Shown here piece after piece: positions 43,323 to 52,520 of a stretch of 64,000 bases of DNA. This DNA is from Lachnospiraceae bacterium. GTDB lineage: Bacteria > Bacillota > Clostridia > Lachnospirales > Lachnospiraceae. The translations under genes were made by a program, and so were the position numbers. Location: NCBI GenBank assembly GCA_024689465.1, contig JAILDL010000034.1:1-64000 (forward strand). The letters are read 5' to 3'. How positions within the stretch are numbered: the stretch's first letter is position 1; every line of letters begins with the position of its first letter. Under the pieces are notes generated by a model that was not told where the DNA came from, ran no database searches, and saw only the letters and a list, made by a program, of their open reading frames with translations.

Positions 43323-45941
43323 ATGGAACAATACACTGTTACCGGCATGACCTGTGCAGCCTGCCAGGCCCGGGTGGAAAAGGCGGTTTCTTCTCTCCCC
43401 GGCGTGACCTCCTGCTCCGTCAGCCTTCTTACCAATTCCATGGGGGTGGAGGGTGATGTCCCTCCTTCTCAGGTCATCGCCGCCGTTGAAAACGCCGGCT
43501 ATGGCGCTGCGCCCCGAACTGCTTCTTCCGGGGCGGATGCTTCCCGAAAGAATCCATCCTTCGACCGGATCGCAGCAGAGGAGGACGCCCTGAAGGACAG
43601 GGTCACACCGCTGTTAAAAAAGCGTCTTTTGACCTCCCTTGGTTTTCTCCTGGTCCTGTTATATTTTTCCATGGGGCACATGCTGTTTGGCTGGCCGCTT
43701 CCTCCCTTCTTTGAGGGAAACCATGTGGCCATGGGCCTGCTGCAGCTTCTGCTGACGGGGATCATCCTGGTGATCAACCAGCAGTTCTTTATCAGTGGTT
43801 TTAAAAGTCTGCTGCACCGCTCTCCCAATATGGATACCCTGGTCTCCCTGGGTGCATCCGCTGCGTTTCTCTACAGCACCGTCGCTCTCTTCCTTATGAC
43901 AGGAGCCCAGGTCCGGGGAGATTCCCAGGCGGTCATGGGCTTTATGGATGAATTCTATTTTGAATCTTCCGCCATGATCCTGACACTGATCACGGTGGGA
44001 AAGATGCTGGAAGCCCGCTCCAAGGGAAAAACCACCGATGCCTTAAAGAGCCTGATGAAGCTTTCTCCCAAAACCGCCACCCTTCTGGTGGATGGAAAGG
44101 AAACCACCGTTCCCATTGAAGAAGTGCAGGCAGGGGATCTCTTCGTGGTCTATCCCGGAGAAAACATTCCGGTGGACGGCATCGTTACGGAAGGAACCAG
44201 TGCGGTTAACGAAGCGGCTCTGACCGGGGAAAGCCTTCCCGTGGATAAAGGGGCGGGGGATAAGGTTTCCGCCGCTACTGTCAATCAGTCCGGCTTTCTC
44301 ACCTGCAGGGCTACCAGGGTAGGAGAAGACACCACCCTGTCCCAGATCATCCGCCTGGTCTCCGATGCGGCTGCCACCAAGGCCCCCATCGCCAAGATCG
44401 CCGATCGGGTTTCCGGGGTCTTTGTGCCGGTGGTCATCGGCATCGCCCTGGTGACCTTCCTGATCTGGCTGCTTACCGGTGCGGACTTTGGCTTTGCCCT
44501 TGCCAGAGGCATCGCCGTTTTGGTGATCAGCTGTCCCTGCGCACTGGGTCTGGCAACTCCCGTAGCCATCATGGTAGGAAACGGTCTGGGTGCCAAAAAC
44601 GGGATCCTGTTCAAAACCGCCGCTTCTCTGGAAGAAGCCGGCAGAGCACAGATCCTTGTTCTGGATAAAACCGGTACCATTACGGCCGGGGCTCCCGCAG
44701 TGACCGATCTGCTGCCGGCGCCGGGCGTAGCTACGGAAGCGCTGCTTGCAACTGCGTTATCCGTTGAGCAGCGTAGCGAACATCCTCTGGCCAAAGCCGT
44801 TACTTCCTATTGCGAAGGAAAACAGCTCCGGTCCCGGGTTCTCACCGATTTCCGGGCGCTTCCCGGAAACGGACTGATGGGCTCTTTTGAGAATGCCACC
44901 ATCTATGGCGGAAATGCCGCCTTTATCTCCGAACAGGTTTCCCTTCCGGAAGAAGTAAAAGCGGAAGCTGCTGCTCTGGCTATGCAGGGTAAGACGCCTC
45001 TCTTCTTTGCGATTCATGCAAAAGATGAAACGCCCCGGTATCTGGGCTGCATCGCCGTAGCGGACGTCCTTCGGCAGGACAGTCCCGAGGCCATTCGTCA
45101 GTTAAAACATCTGGGCCTGCATGTGGTCATGCTCACCGGTGATAACAGGCAGACCGCAGACGCCATCGGCGCTTTGGCCGGTGTGGACGAAGTGGTCGCC
45201 GGCGTTCTGCCGGAAGGCAAGGAAGCGGTGATCCGCTCCCTGCAGGAAAAAGGAAAGGTCATCATGGTGGGAGACGGCATCAACGATGCACCGGCTCTTA
45301 CCCGTGCCGATGTGGGCATTGCCATCGGAGCAGGTACCGACGTGGCTCTGGATGCTGCCGATGTGGTGGTGGTAAAGAGCCGTCTGCGTGATGTGGCCGG
45401 AGCCGTCCGTTTATCCCGGGCAACCTTACGGAACATACATGAGAATCTGTTCTGGGCCTTCTTTTATAATGTCATCGGCATCCCGCTGGCGGCCGGTGCT
45501 TTTATCCCGGCTTTCGGCCTTACGCTGAGTCCCATCTACGGCGCTCTGGCCATGAGCTTATCCAGCTTCTTCGTGGTTTCCAACGCCCTTAGGCTGAACC
45601 TGTTTAAGCTGCAGGATCCCGCAAGGGACAAACCACTGAAACATGCCATCCGTTTACAGGATGGCAAAACCCTGATACAGGACACACTGCAAACAAAATC
45701 TATGGAGGAATCAAACATGTCTGAAAAGAACACCAAAACCATTGTCATCGAAGGAATGATGTGCGGCCACTGCGAAGCAAACGTCAAGAAAGCACTGGAA
45801 GCACTGCCCCAGATCGCCGAAGCCACCGTCAGCCACGAAAGCGGCACCGCTGTGGTCACCCTTGCAGGGGACACGCTGGACGAAGCTCTGGTAAAAAAGA
45901 CCATCGAGGACAAGGACTACAAATTTGTAGAGATCAAGTGA
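43323..45941 (+). CDS. copA: Copper P-type ATPase fused in frame to CopZ-like domain
   Basis: 872 residues. Order: N-terminal HMA domain with GMTCAAC (Cys11, Cys14); six or more TM helices; actuator TGES; CPC in the channel (Cys404-Pro-Cys406); phosphorylation DKTGTIT (Asp448); GDGINDAP hinge; final TMs. A second HMA domain, residues 799-872, is at the C-terminus with GMMCGHC. Most CopA end about residue 790-800. The C-terminal HMA begins with its own RBS and ATG, so a separate chaperone may also be made. The pump exports Cu(I). Confidence 0.93.
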   Translation: MEQYTVTGMTCAACQARVEKAVSSLPGVTSCSVSLLTNSMGVEGDVPPSQVIAAVENAGYGAAPRTASSGADASRKNPSFDRIAAEEDALKDRVTPLLKKRLLTSLGFLLVLLYFSMGHMLFGWPLPPFFEGNHVAMGLLQLLLTGIILVINQQFFISGFKSLLHRSPNMDTLVSLGASAAFLYSTVALFLMTGAQVRGDSQAVMGFMDEFYFESSAMILTLITVGKMLEARSKGKTTDALKSLMKLSPKTATLLVDGKETTVPIEEVQAGDLFVVYPGENIPVDGIVTEGTSAVNEAALTGESLPVDKGAGDKVSAATVNQSGFLTCRATRVGEDTTLSQIIRLVSDAAATKAPIAKIADRVSGVFVPVVIGIALVTFLIWLLTGADFGFALARGIAVLVISCPCALGLATPVAIMVGNGLGAKNGILFKTAASLEEAGRAQILVLDKTGTITAGAPAVTDLLPAPGVATEALLATALSVEQRSEHPLAKAVTSYCEGKQLRSRVLTDFRALPGNGLMGSFENATIYGGNAAFISEQVSLPEEVKAEAAALAMQGKTPLFFAIHAKDETPRYLGCIAVADVLRQDSPEAIRQLKHLGLHVVMLTGDNRQTADAIGALAGVDEVVAGVLPEGKEAVIRSLQEKGKVIMVGDGINDAPALTRADVGIAIGAGTDVALDAADVVVVKSRLRDVAGAVRLSRATLRNIHENLFWAFFYNVIGIPLAAGAFIPAFGLTLSPIYGALAMSLSSFFVVSNALRLNLFKLQDPARDKPLKHAIRLQDGKTLIQDTLQTKSMEESNMSEKNTKTIVIEGMMCGHCEANVKKALEALPQIAEATVSHESGTAVVTLAGDTLDEALVKKTIEDKDYKFVEIK
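45704..45719 (+). promoter_or_regulatory. Internal RBS and start for CopZ-like peptide
   Basis: GGAGG lies 8 bases before an in-frame ATG at 45717, inside copA. This is the spacing of a normal start and better than that of many genes here. Confidence 0.75.
45717..45941 (+). CDS. copZ: CopZ-like copper chaperone (internal start within copA)
   Basis: A 74-residue heavy-metal-associated domain begins [19 protein letters not shown], with Cu(I)-binding Cys residues spaced CxxC. It is the length of a normal CopZ. It is in the same frame as copA, so the same codons also encode the C-terminus of the full pump. Either the two are a natural fusion made by loss of a stop codon, or both forms are made. 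The free form would carry Cu(I) to the pump or to CsoR. Confidence 0.55.
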   Translation: MSEKNTKTIVIEGMMCGHCEANVKKALEALPQIAEATVSHESGTAVVTLAGDTLDEALVKKTIEDKDYKFVEIK

Positions 45942-45961
45942 TCGTCATAGGCCACGGATCG

Positions 45962-45994
45962 TTTTCTCAAAAGAAAAATTTTCTCAAAAGAAAA
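45962..45994. repeat. Tandem direct repeat of 16 bp
   Basis: TTTTCTCAAAAGAAAA occurs twice with a 17-base period, right before the terminator stem. It is AT-rich and probably non-coding. Confidence 0.7.
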
Positions 45995-46022
45995 GGCTTC
46001 CTGTTCATACAGGAAGCCTTTT
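45991..46022. terminator. Bidirectional terminator after copA
   Basis: A perfect 13-bp stem (AAAAGGCTTCCTG / CAGGAAGCCTTTT) with a 6-base loop. T-runs are built into both sides, so it can end copA and the convergent small membrane protein gene. Confidence 0.85.
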
Positions 46023-46025
46023 ATA

Positions 46026-46424
46026 CTATCGGAACCGTCCGAAGAACTCTGCCATGGGTGTAACAACATCATGGAGACTCTGGATGGATGTATTTAAGGT
46101 ATCGATATCAATGGAGTTGATCCGCTCCATGGCCCCGGTCAGATCCGAGCTGGCATTGGCAAGATCCGTGCTGGCGCCGGCAATGAGATCATCCAGGCTT
46201 TGAAGGGTATCCCCGATCTTCGCCTCCCGCAGCTCATTGGAAACCACTTCCAGGTTCTCGCTGGTGACGATGAGGGTATCATAGAGGTTATTAAACTTCG
46301 GCATAAGCGTCATGGCCACAACGGCTATGATCAGGAAAGTACACAAGGCGGAGCAGGCCGTCACGATCATGCACAGTTGCTGCCGCTTCATCATCTTTAA
46401 TTGTTTCTCCTGAAAATCATCCAT
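46026..46424 (-). CDS. Small one-TM protein with coiled-coil tail
   Basis: 132 residues from the ATG at 46424, with AAGGGG upstream. A TM helix (near 20-40) is followed by a helical region rich in Asn, Leu, Ser and Asp with heptad character (SENLEVVSNELREAKIGDTL, SLDDLIAGAST). No family is clear; DUF948-like proteins have a similar plan. It stands alone. Confidence 0.65.
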   Translation of the reverse strand: MDDFQEKQLKMMKRQQLCMIVTACSALCTFLIIAVVAMTLMPKFNNLYDTLIVTSENLEVVSNELREAKIGDTLQSLDDLIAGASTDLANASSDLTGAMERINSIDIDTLNTSIQSLHDVVTPMAEFFGRFR

Positions 46425-46566
46425 TTTTATCCCCTTCCCGGTGTTTTTCTTTCCGAAGTTCACCTACCGTTTCATTCTAGCATTCTCCCTTCCATCCTGC
46501 AAATGTGCGCATTTATGCTGGATTTTCCGTCAGATAGATTGCGCGAAATATTTTTGCACAAAACTG

Positions 46567-46604
46567 TTGACAGGAATTTTAGATTGTGCTAAATTTAATT
46601 TAGC
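46567..46604 (+). promoter_or_regulatory. Promoter and operator of the peroxidase/thioredoxin operon
   Basis: TTGACA at 46567-46572 is followed after 17 bases by TAAATT. The -10 lies inside GCTAAATTTAATTTAGC, a perfect 8-1-8 inverted repeat at 46588-46604. A repressor of the PerR or OhrR type is plausible, but no regulator gene is adjacent. Confidence 0.65.
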
Positions 46605-46699
46605 TCAAGAGAGCAACCGAACTTAAAACAGAACACCAAAACCAAACGCACAAAGCAAACAATACTGTATGGCAGCTTTTGCTGCAGAAGGAGAACGAC

Positions 46700-47242
46700 A
46701 TGGGATTTTATGATTACGCTGTAAAGAACACAGATGGTGAAGATGTATCCATGAAGACATTCGAGGGCAAGGTGGTCCTGGTTGTGAATACCGCAACCGG
46801 TTGCGGGTTCACTCCTCAGTACAAGGATCTGGAAGATATGTATGAGCAGTTCCACGAGCAGGGACTTGAGATCCTGGATATCCCCTGCAATCAGTTCGCA
46901 GGACAGACTCCCGGAACCGACGAAGAGATCCACGAGTTCTGTACTCTGAAATACAAGACACAGTTCGAACAGATGAAGAAGTCCGAAGTAAACGGAGAAG
47001 GCGCACTTCCTCTGTACACCTACTTAAAGAGCCAGAAGGGCTTTGAAGGATTCGGCAAGAGCCCCGCAGCTCTGGCCATGAGCGTTATGCTTAAGAAGAT
47101 CGACAAGGATTATAAGAACAACCCCGACATCAAGTGGAACTTCACAAAGTTCGTGGTAGACCGTCAGGGGAATGTCGTAGCACGTTTCGAGCCCACCGCT
47201 GATATGAAAAAAGTTGCAGAGTGCGTTCAGTCTCTTCTGTAA
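46700..47242 (+). CDS. gpx: Glutathione peroxidase family, Cys type
   Basis: 180 residues from the ATG at 46700 (AAGGAG ahead). The peroxidatic Cys35 in TATGCGFTPQ replaces selenocysteine. CNQFAGQ near 64-70 and the WNFTKFVVD segment supply the Gln, Trp and Asn partners. Cys-type members in bacteria normally use thioredoxin as reductant, and thioredoxin and its reductase follow in the operon. It removes hydroperoxides. Confidence 0.93.
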   Translation: MGFYDYAVKNTDGEDVSMKTFEGKVVLVVNTATGCGFTPQYKDLEDMYEQFHEQGLEILDIPCNQFAGQTPGTDEEIHEFCTLKYKTQFEQMKKSEVNGEGALPLYTYLKSQKGFEGFGKSPAALAMSVMLKKIDKDYKNNPDIKWNFTKFVVDRQGNVVARFEPTADMKKVAECVQSLL

Positions 47243-47290
47243 TTATCTCCCGGGGAGCTATACAATAGAAATGCAAGGAGGTTTTAACCT

Positions 47291-48169
47291 ATGGAACGTT
47301 ATGATATCGCGATCATCGGTACCGGTCCTGCAGGACTTTCTGCAGCCATCACGGCAACCATTCGAAATAAAAAGATCATCCTGTTCGGTAGCAGGGATCT
47401 GAGCAACAAGCTGGCAAAGGCTCATACCATTAAGAACTATCTGGGTCTTCCCGAAATCTCCGGAGCCGATCTGGGCAAGGCCTTTACCGATCATTTAAAG
47501 GCCATGAACATCGAGATCACAGAGGAAAGAGTCAATGCCATTTATTCCATGGGCGATTACTATACCCTGCAGATGGCAACGGAAGATAATAAGATGTATG
47601 AAGCCTCTTCCGTTATCCTGGCAACCGGTGTAGTTGCCGGAAAGCCTTTCCCCGGCGAAGAAGAACTGCTGGGCCAGGGCGTCAGCTATTGTGCGACCTG
47701 TGACGCCATGCTCTATCGCGGCAAGAGCACTCTTGTGATCGGCTACAGCCCCAAGGAGGAAGCCGAAGCAGAGTTCCTTTCCGAAGTGGTGGATCAGGTA
47801 TATTACATCCCCATGTATGCAGACGAACTGCATCTGCCCAAAAAGGTTCAGGTGATCCGGGAGAAGCCTCTGGAGATCCTGGCAGATGGTATGAAGAAAG
47901 TAGTCAAAACCGACCAGAACTCTTATACTGTAGATGGTGTATTCATTCTCCGGGATGCCGTATCTCCCGGACAGCTGGTACCCGGTCTGGAGACCGAAGG
48001 AAGCCATGTTAAGGTAGACCGCAGCATGAGCGCTTCTCTTCCCGGCTGTTTTGCCTGCGGAGACATCGTAGGCGCACCCTATCAGTATATCAAGGCTGCC
48101 GGGGAAGGAAACATCGCCGCTTTATCCGCTGTTTCCTATCTGGATCAGCTGAAACGTCAACAGGCTTAA
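47291..48169 (+). CDS. Thioredoxin reductase-like flavoprotein lacking NADPH motifs
   Basis: 292 residues. The FAD GxGxxG at IGTGPAGLSAAI and the C-terminal FAD motif FACGDIVG are present. The redox pair is Cys134-Ala-Thr-Cys137 in YCATCDAM. The NADPH part is unusual: the GGGDSA motif is replaced by VIGYSPKEEAEAE, and the HRR motif is absent (YYIPMYADEL). These losses match ferredoxin-dependent flavin thioredoxin reductases described in Clostridium. GGAGG precedes the ATG. It likely reduces the thioredoxin encoded next. Confidence 0.85.
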   Translation: MERYDIAIIGTGPAGLSAAITATIRNKKIILFGSRDLSNKLAKAHTIKNYLGLPEISGADLGKAFTDHLKAMNIEITEERVNAIYSMGDYYTLQMATEDNKMYEASSVILATGVVAGKPFPGEEELLGQGVSYCATCDAMLYRGKSTLVIGYSPKEEAEAEFLSEVVDQVYYIPMYADELHLPKKVQVIREKPLEILADGMKKVVKTDQNSYTVDGVFILRDAVSPGQLVPGLETEGSHVKVDRSMSASLPGCFACGDIVGAPYQYIKAAGEGNIAALSAVSYLDQLKRQQA

Positions 48170-48196
48170 ACAGCCTCTCAAAGAAAGGATATCATT

Positions 48197-48511
48197 ATGG
48201 TAAATATCGTAGAAAATAACAACACAGAAGCAATGAACGCAAGCGAGTACGCACTGGTAGATTTCAATGCTACCTGGTGCGGTCCCTGCAAGATGTTAGG
48301 ACCGGTTGTGGAAGAACTGTCCGGTGAGTATGCCGGAAAGGTGGATTTCTACAGCGTAGATGTAGACGATAACCCCAAGCTTGCAGAGATGTACAACGTT
48401 ATGAATATCCCCACCCTGGTGGTGTTAAAAAAGGGTGAGAAGGTTGCCCAGACCGTAGGCTTCCAGCCCAAGCCGGTTCTGGCAAAATGGATCGAAGGTG
48501 CTATGGCATGA
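48197..48511 (+). CDS. trxA: Thioredoxin
   Basis: 104 residues with FNATWCGPCKMLGPV near residue 28-42 (WCGPC active site) and the cis-Pro in MNIPTLVVL near 73. It is a single-domain cytoplasmic thioredoxin that should donate electrons to the peroxidase. It lies 27 bases after the reductase gene and overlaps the flavodoxin start as ATGA. Confidence 0.95.
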   Translation: MVNIVENNNTEAMNASEYALVDFNATWCGPCKMLGPVVEELSGEYAGKVDFYSVDVDDNPKLAEMYNVMNIPTLVVLKKGEKVAQTVGFQPKPVLAKWIEGAMA

Positions 48512-48924
48512 AAGTAGCTGTCCGTTATTATACACAGACCGGTAATACCCGGAAGTTATGCGACGCCATCGCTTCCGCTCTGGGTGTGGAAGCAAAGAGC
48601 GTAGAAGCTCCCTTAGAGGAAACCGTTGACCTGCTGTTTCTCGGAAGCAGCGTTTATGCCGCAGGTGTAGATCCTGCCATCAAGAAATTCATAAACGACC
48701 TGGATCCTTCCAAGGTAGGCAGCGTTGTAAACATCTCTACCGCAGCGCTTCTGCCTTCCACCTACAATCAGGTAAAGAAGCTCCTGACCGCAAGGAACAT
48801 TCCTGTATGCCCGGAAGAGTTCCACTGCCGTGGTCAGTTCCATGCCCTGCATAAGGGTAAGCCCGATGCAGCAGATCTTGCTGCTGCCGTATCCTTCGCA
48901 AAGAAAATGACCGGAGCCCAGTAA
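48508..48924 (+). CDS. Flavodoxin-like protein
   Basis: 138 residues from the ATG at 48508, which overlaps the thioredoxin stop as ATGA. YTQTGNTRKL near residue 8-17 is the phosphate-binding loop for FMN, and LFLGSSVYAAG near 46-56 is the second loop. The C-terminal part is shorter than in classical flavodoxins. Coupling to thioredoxin and to a reductase that lacks NADPH motifs suggests it carries electrons to that reductase, which is an inference. Confidence 0.85.
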   Translation: MKVAVRYYTQTGNTRKLCDAIASALGVEAKSVEAPLEETVDLLFLGSSVYAAGVDPAIKKFINDLDPSKVGSVVNISTAALLPSTYNQVKKLLTARNIPVCPEEFHCRGQFHALHKGKPDAADLAAAVSFAKKMTGAQ

Positions 48925-48947
48925 TCTGGGGCTCCGGCCTTTTTTTG
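48911..48947 (+). terminator. Terminator after redox operon
   Basis: An 11-bp stem with one bulge (CCGGAGCCCAG / CTGGGGCTCCGG) is followed by CCTTTTTTTG. It begins inside the last codons of the flavodoxin gene. Confidence 0.88.
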
Positions 48948-48962
48948 TTTCAGGGTATCTCT

Positions 48963-50591
48963 TTAGTCCGCTTCTCCTGCATCCGCAGTTCCGATGTGTT
49001 CTCCCTGTTTGGCCTTACGATAATATTGCAGCTGCGTAGAGAACCATTCTTTCTCTTCATCGGGAATATCGTGCTCGATGATGCCATACTTTGTCATCAC
49101 GTAATAATTTTCCTCATTCTCCAGGGTATCAAAGGCGTTGGGCTCCGGATCGAATAAGCTGGTTCCCAGGAAATAATTGGGCGCCGTGATATCCAGATAG
49201 TCCAGCAGAGTCGGTGCCATGTCCAGGCTGTTCCTGCCAAAGACATTCACCTTCTCCGGCTTCATTCCCTTGTAGTAAAACAGCAGCGGCATCTCATCCA
49301 CGATGGAAGCCTTTCTTACATAGTCGGGAAAAGCCTTGTCAAAGTAATAATCCTGATAGGTACAGTGGTCCCCGGTAAATACCAGCAGGGTATCGTCTGC
49401 CAGGGGACTGTTTTCAAACTTCTCCAGAAAAACGCCCAGCTGATAATCCACGTCATAGAACTTGTTCAGTTCCGAATCGCTGCCATCACCGAACTTCTCA
49501 TCTACAGAATCCAGCGTGGCGTGGGTTCCGAAGGTATAGATGGCGGTAAAGAAGGGCTTCTGTTCCTTTTCCTGTTCCAGACAGGTCTCATACAAAAGCT
49601 CGTAGGCTTCCTTATCCGAAAGATAATCCACCTGTCCGTTTTGGATATCCTCTTTTTTTCCCAATAGCCGGTCAAAGTCCATCCAGCTTAAGTAGTCGGT
49701 AAAGTCCGCATTGTTCGGCTCGGTATTGATAAATGCCGTGGCATATCCCTGCTCCTTTAAAATCTGCTGCAGGGAAATGAGGCCGTTGTCTTCCATATCC
49801 AGATGCTGGTAGCCGGAATACAGCTGGCCGATCAGTCCACGGTAGGTGGCAAAGGTATGATTAAAATAGTTGTTAAAATACAGGGATTTTTCTTCCAGCG
49901 CCAGCAGATTCGGCATGATCTGCCGGGGATCCTCCGGTATGTTCTGGGATACTCCTTCTGTAAAGATCAGGATGATATTGGGCTTTTCCGAAAGGGCCGC
50001 AGGTTTGGACACCCCGTCATAGATCCCCTCCTTGTAAAACATGGGTTTTGCTTCCTCGGTGGATACGGATGCTTCCTTTCGCATCTCCCGCTCGTCCCGG
50101 ATCAGCTCCAGATAGGCGGAATAAGGGGTGTAGCCTGCTCCGGTCAGCGCAAAGGTCAAAAACAAAAACGCTGCCAGCACCAGAGACAGGATCCGTCCCT
50201 CCCATGCCTTGTTTATTTCTACCCGTTTTACCGGCAAAAAGGTGATCACCAGCACCAGAAGGGATGCACCGATGTAGATCCCTGCTTTTCCCTGAAGATC
50301 TTCAATGGAAGCCAGATTGCTCAACATGACCGTACTGACGTAGGTGGTACCAAAGAGGAGAACCGCCTGCTGGATGTTAAAAAACAGGAGCAACAGTCCG
50401 TTGATCACATTGCCAAGCAGCGGCTTTACCAGCAGCATGTTGGAAAGCAGCGCGATCACCAAAAGCTCCAGAACCGATCCCAAAAGATACTTCTTTACAT
50501 GCATGGCATTCCATACCAGCAGCATCAGTACCAGAGAGATCCCGTATTTGATCACCATAGGGGCGTATTGTTTGATCCATTCTTTTTTCAT
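48963..50591 (-). CDS. LTA synthase-like membrane sulfatase
   Basis: 542 residues. Five TM helices within the first ~160 residues are followed by an extracellular alkaline-phosphatase/sulfatase fold domain. Visible parts are NIILIFTEGVSQ near 210, NHTFATYRG with the likely catalytic Thr, TFGTHATLD and LVFTGDHC near 405, and the C-terminal GRNSLDMAPTLLDYL. These match the LtaS/phosphoglycerol transferase family, which adds glycerol phosphate or other phospho-groups to wall or lipid polymers. Substrate is uncertain. Confidence 0.85.
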   Translation of the reverse strand: MKKEWIKQYAPMVIKYGISLVLMLLVWNAMHVKKYLLGSVLELLVIALLSNMLLVKPLLGNVINGLLLLFFNIQQAVLLFGTTYVSTVMLSNLASIEDLQGKAGIYIGASLLVLVITFLPVKRVEINKAWEGRILSLVLAAFLFLTFALTGAGYTPYSAYLELIRDEREMRKEASVSTEEAKPMFYKEGIYDGVSKPAALSEKPNIILIFTEGVSQNIPEDPRQIMPNLLALEEKSLYFNNYFNHTFATYRGLIGQLYSGYQHLDMEDNGLISLQQILKEQGYATAFINTEPNNADFTDYLSWMDFDRLLGKKEDIQNGQVDYLSDKEAYELLYETCLEQEKEQKPFFTAIYTFGTHATLDSVDEKFGDGSDSELNKFYDVDYQLGVFLEKFENSPLADDTLLVFTGDHCTYQDYYFDKAFPDYVRKASIVDEMPLLFYYKGMKPEKVNVFGRNSLDMAPTLLDYLDITAPNYFLGTSLFDPEPNAFDTLENEENYYVMTKYGIIEHDIPDEEKEWFSTQLQYYRKAKQGEHIGTADAGEAD

Positions 50592-50755
50592 ACAAAGATT
50601 CCTTTATTGTTCAAAGTCTCTTTAACCCTACACCGCTCCCCATCCCCTCGTCAAGAAAAGCATAGGGGGTGGCGGGATCCCCCCGCCTGCTCTATAATTG
50701 GAACAGGATGATCTTCTTTCATCCTTGTTTGACTGACGTATCAAAGGAGTTCCCT

Positions 50756-52519
50756 ATGCAGCATCCCTTCGAAGAAACCCGGACATTTGGAAACAGCGGC
50801 CTTCATGCCGATTCTCTGTGCGATCTTTTTTCTGCCGGTGGCAAAAGCACCAATGAAAAAGCGCTATCCTGCGGCAACTGGAACCTGCGCAGCACAGATC
50901 CCGCCGATCAGCCTCCAAAAAAGGTGACGGATGCAGGGATCTATGTCACCGATCCCAGAGATGTTCTGATCTGGAAAGGCACCGTTCCCCGGGAAGGGAT
51001 TTACCGGATCACCGTTACGGTTACCGCTGAGGACGCCATCGATGATATGGTCCTCTTTGCCGGTCGCCGTAATAAGGTTGCCCGTAATATCCAGATCCCT
51101 GCGGGAGCTACCTGGGAAAAGACCTTTTACAGCAGGGTCGCTCCCTATATCCCTGCCATGGATTCCAAAGTCCTTTCAGACCTTTCCGTCACGGTGAGCG
51201 TCACCGGAAAAAACGCGGGGCTCTCGGAGATCCGCGTAGAGGAAGTCACAGAAGATCTGCCCGCCACCGTGTGGATCGGCGGGGATTCCACCCTGACGGA
51301 CCAGAATGCCGGCGTCCCCTATTATCCTTACGGGAGCTGCACCGGCTGGGCCCAGGTGCTGCAGCAGTACCTGCCGGACAATCCGGTGTACAATCTGGCC
51401 CACTCCGGCCTGACCAGTACGTGCTTTCGGGACGACGGACATTATGCCATCGCCATGGAGCGCATCCGTCCCGGGGATATCTTTTTGTTCCAGTTTGGCC
51501 ATAACGATCAGAAACGGCGAAATCTCTCAGCCTTTGGCGGATACAGCGCAAACCTGCGTCGCTATGTGCGGGAAGTCAGAGAAAAAGGAGCCTATCCGGT
51601 CCTGATCTCCCCCATCAGCCGTATCCCCATTAAAGACGGGGAACGCTTTGCATCCCTTCTGTCCGCCCACGCACTGGCTGTGCAGGAAGTAGCCTTCGAG
51701 CTGTCGGTTCCCTTTATCGATCTCCACGCAGAAACCTTCCGGTTCCTCTGCGGAGGCTATGACCACGCTGCCGATTATTTCATGCCCGGGGACATTACCC
51801 ATACCAACGAATACGGCGCAGAGACCATTGCTTCCATGCTGGTCAAGGACGTGCTGATCCATCCAGAGAATCCTCTCCATGCCATTGCCGACTGCAGCAG
51901 ACTGCCCGGCTTTATGCCCTGGCAGGATACCCATGAGATCCCTGCGGGAAAGGGGCCTGCACCGGCTCCCCTCCCTCTGCCCTATGTGGACATCCAGGGT
52001 ATCCCCCAGGTGGATGCCCTGAAAAAGGCCATGGACTACGGCCTTTTAGATCCCTGTGTCCTGTATCTGCATCCTGCTTCCACGCTGCCCAGAGCGCAGC
52101 TTCTCATGGTCTATCTGCGGGCGCTGCGGCTAAACGCCATCCGTCCTTATGAAGGAGCCTTTTCGGATATTGCCCGCTATGAATGGGATGCCGGCTATGT
52201 GGAAACCTGTATCCGGGAAAAGCTCATTGATCCTGCTACGGTTTCCGGCACACGGTTTCGTCCCGATGATCCGTTAACAAGCGCAGAATTTGCTTCCTTT
52301 GCCATCCGCGGCATCACGCCCCTTCCCGAGCGGGATGGGCTGGACTTTGCCACCTGTTTTTCCATGGCAACAAAAAAGGCCCTGCTCCCTGTAGGGGCAG
52401 AGCCGGATGCTCTGATCTGCCGGGCCGATGTTTACGCCGGCCTGGTCCGTCTCATGGATCTGTTACAAAATCAGGACAAAGCCCTTCCCGCGGATGCAGA
52501 GATCCATCCGGTGGGCTGA
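50756..52519 (+). CDS. SGNH esterase with SLH-like repeats and no signal peptide
   Basis: 587 residues from the ATG at 50756 (AAAGGAG ahead). Residues 1-160 are beta-rich. The SGNH domain has WIGGDSTL (Ser near 178), FGHND near 250, and the HTNEYGAE His/Asp block near 350, close to rhamnogalacturonan acetylesterases. Residues ~405-560 carry S-layer-homology-like repeats (AFSDIARYEWDAGYV, FRPDDPLTSAEFASF). Yet the N-terminus is MQHPFEETRTFG with no signal peptide or TM. It ends 1 base from a convergent gene. Confidence 0.8.
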   Translation: MQHPFEETRTFGNSGLHADSLCDLFSAGGKSTNEKALSCGNWNLRSTDPADQPPKKVTDAGIYVTDPRDVLIWKGTVPREGIYRITVTVTAEDAIDDMVLFAGRRNKVARNIQIPAGATWEKTFYSRVAPYIPAMDSKVLSDLSVTVSVTGKNAGLSEIRVEEVTEDLPATVWIGGDSTLTDQNAGVPYYPYGSCTGWAQVLQQYLPDNPVYNLAHSGLTSTCFRDDGHYAIAMERIRPGDIFLFQFGHNDQKRRNLSAFGGYSANLRRYVREVREKGAYPVLISPISRIPIKDGERFASLLSAHALAVQEVAFELSVPFIDLHAETFRFLCGGYDHAADYFMPGDITHTNEYGAETIASMLVKDVLIHPENPLHAIADCSRLPGFMPWQDTHEIPAGKGPAPAPLPLPYVDIQGIPQVDALKKAMDYGLLDPCVLYLHPASTLPRAQLLMVYLRALRLNAIRPYEGAFSDIARYEWDAGYVETCIREKLIDPATVSGTRFRPDDPLTSAEFASFAIRGITPLPERDGLDFATCFSMATKKALLPVGAEPDALICRADVYAGLVRLMDLLQNQDKALPADAEIHPVG

Positions 52520-52520
52520 T

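Noticed and set aside
50640-50690. GC-rich palindrome around GGCGGGATCC before the SLH-like esterase gene
   Set aside because: The stem is short and has no T-run or recognised motif. It was not called as a terminator.
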